6,636 bases of DNA from NCBI GenBank assembly GCA_049694275.1, contig JBAVQS010000376.1:1-6636 (forward strand), in the 5' to 3' direction. The notes beneath the pieces are model-generated. The model worked only from the letters and a program-made list of their open reading frames with translations, was not told where the DNA came from and ran no database searches. Both the position numbers and the translations under genes were made by a program. How positions within the stretch are numbered: the first letter of the stretch is position 1; every line of letters begins with the position of its first letter. This document shows, one piece after another, positions 6,001-6,636 of this stretch. Origin of the DNA: JBAVQS01 sp049694275 (GTDB taxonomy: Bacteria; Chloroflexota; Anaerolineae; UBA4142; SHND01).

Positions 6001-6066
6001 ATGGGTGTCACCCGGAAAAAGAACCCAGGTGGGCGTGTTTTGCGGTGGGTGTTATACGGAGTGTAG
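6001..6066 (+). CDS. Doubtful 21-codon mini-ORF before the molybdoenzyme
   Basis: The frame begins MGVTRKKNPGG, continues RVLRWVLYGV and ends at TAG (6064-6066). TGGAG (5992-5996) lies 4 bases before the ATG. The composition, basic then hydrophobic, is like the very start of a membrane protein, so it could be a leader peptide or another truncated N-terminus. Its stop codon touches the ribosome-binding site of the next gene, so coupling is conceivable. I recognise no family, and chance is a fair explanation. Confidence 0.2.
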   Translation: MGVTRKKNPGGRVLRWVLYGV

Positions 6067-6072
6067 GGAGGG
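6065..6072 (+). promoter_or_regulatory. Ribosome-binding site that fixes the molybdoenzyme GTG start
   Basis: AGGGAGGG ends 8 bases before the GTG at 6081, a near-ideal Shine-Dalgarno. It decides for 6081 over the in-frame GTG at 6045, which would put extra residues before the Tat motif. Confidence 0.7.
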
Positions 6073-6080
6073 CATTATTT

Positions 6081-6636
6081 GTGGTCAAGAGTCCATTATC
6101 GCGGCGGCAGTTTATCCGGGTGGTTGTGACAGGGATTGGGGTGGGTACGCTGGCGCCGCTTCTCGATGCCTGCGCGCGGGCGGTTTCACAGGCCGCTCTG
6201 CCCGCGGCAACGCCATCGGTTGCCGCAACCGCTGCGCCGGCGACGATGGCGGCGACTGCTGCTGCCACGTCTGAGGCGACAGCAACGCCAACGTCACAGG
6301 GTGTGGAGAATGGCAAAGGCACACCGCCTTCTCCGACGGCGGCGGCTGGGCAGGTGGCAATTACGCCGAATGACGACTTTTATACGGTGGAATCTCGGAC
6401 CGCGCACCCGAACGTGCCGGGCGATTGGAAGCTGGTTTTGGATGGCAATGTAGATCATCCCATTTCGCTGACTCTCGACGAAATCAAGGCGATGCCGGCA
6501 GTGGAAGAGATGCGGACGCTTGAATGTATATCCAATCCGGCCGGCGGCACATTGATTTCGAATACGATGTGGAAGGGAATCCGGCTCAAGGATCTATTGG
6601 CGCGCGTGGGGGTCAAGGCCGGGACGGCCGAGCTCA
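6081..6636 (+). CDS. Tat-exported sulfite-oxidase-family molybdopterin oxidoreductase (3' end outside window)
   Basis: The first 185 residues are present. Residues 7-11 are SRRQF, a twin-arginine motif, followed by a hydrophobic stretch (12-30) and Cys31 in LLDAC. This indicates export of the folded, cofactor-loaded protein by the Tat system, possibly as a lipoprotein, although Asp before the Ala-Cys is not a standard lipobox. Residues ~33-92 are an Ala/Thr/Pro/Ser-rich low-complexity linker. The catalytic domain starts near 93 with ITPNDDFYTVE and GDWKLVLDGNVDHP, and Cys149 in RTLECISNPAGG is the expected molybdenum-ligating cysteine of the sulfite oxidase/YedY (oxidoreductase molybdopterin-binding) family. 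NTMWKGIRLKDLL (161-173) also fits. The substrate is unknown; sulfite or an organic S- or N-oxide is typical for relatives. moaD upstream supplies sulfur for the cofactor. The start is GTG, supported by AGGGAGGG. Confidence 0.88.
   Translation, partial: MVKSPLSRRQFIRVVVTGIGVGTLAPLLDACARAVSQAALPAATPSVAATAAPATMAATAAATSEATATPTSQGVENGKGTPPSPTAAAGQVAITPNDDFYTVESRTAHPNVPGDWKLVLDGNVDHPISLTLDEIKAMPAVEEMRTLECISNPAGGTLISNTMWKGIRLKDLLARVGVKAGTAEL

Noticed and set aside
6045..6080. Earlier GTG start for the molybdoenzyme
   Set aside because: The AGGGAGGG site lies downstream of it and the extra residues would displace the Tat motif from the N-terminus.
6008..6360. Minus- and plus-strand frames over the linker-coding region
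   Set aside because: They are Ala/Arg/Pro-rich readings of the GCN-rich linker DNA in other frames; only the Tat-to-catalytic-domain frame makes a known protein.
1..6636. CRISPR array, insertion sequence, tRNA or rRNA
   Set aside because: No spaced direct repeats, terminal inverted repeats with a transposase, cloverleaf-like stretch or conserved rRNA segment was found on reading both strands.

Overview
The window looks like part of a bacterial chromosome that is moderately GC-rich (a sampled 60-base line in the second gene pair is about 62% G+C). Its first ~800 bases are clearly AT-richer (a sampled line is about 38% G+C). Several gene types recall Chloroflexota: a sulfite-oxidase-type molybdoenzyme with a Tat signal and a long Ala/Thr/Pro linker, an S51-like protein with a CysS-type tail, and a long AlaX. 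That assignment is inference from gene style only, with modest confidence. I see no rRNA, tRNA, CRISPR array, transposase or plasmid function.

Layout, left to right. (1) 3-794 (+) is the C-terminal part of a protein I do not recognise; its frame is open to the left edge, so the gene starts outside the window. (2) 795-1058 is non-coding and carries a good sigma70-like promoter (ATGACA-17 nt-TAGAAT). (3) 1059-2296 (+) is a two-gene unit: a single-PAS-domain protein, then a metallo-beta-lactamase-fold hydrolase, joined by a 4-base ATGA overlap. (4) 2360-3541 (+) encodes a peptidase-S51/class-I-amidotransferase-like domain fused to a CysS-type C-terminal domain. (5) 3550-4752 (-) encodes a long AlaX-type alanyl-tRNA editing protein and converges on gene 4 with only 8 bases between stop codons. 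(6) 4753-4887 is a divergent promoter region. (7) 4888-5601 (+) encodes a six-helix membrane protein of unknown role. (8) 5606-5677 (+) is a 23-residue relic of the N-terminus of ketopantoate reductase (PanE). (9) 5681-5914 (+) encodes a MoaD-type sulfur carrier. (10) 5915-6080 holds two small hairpins with interchangeable arms and two doubtful mini-ORFs. (11) 6081 to the right edge (+) is the 5' part of a Tat-exported sulfite-oxidase-family molybdenum enzyme.

How they may work together. MoaD supplies the sulfur used to make the molybdopterin dithiolene, and the next gene encodes an enzyme that needs that cofactor, so the right end is a small molybdenum module. The PAS/hydrolase pair looks like a sensor and effector made in fixed ratio. 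The S51-CysS fusion and AlaX both carry domains of the aminoacyl-tRNA synthetase world, but they are transcribed toward each other, so a shared task is only a suggestion. The most unusual items are the PanE relic wedged between two genes, the S51-CysS fusion with an altered nucleophile motif, and the interchangeable hairpins ahead of the molybdoenzyme.
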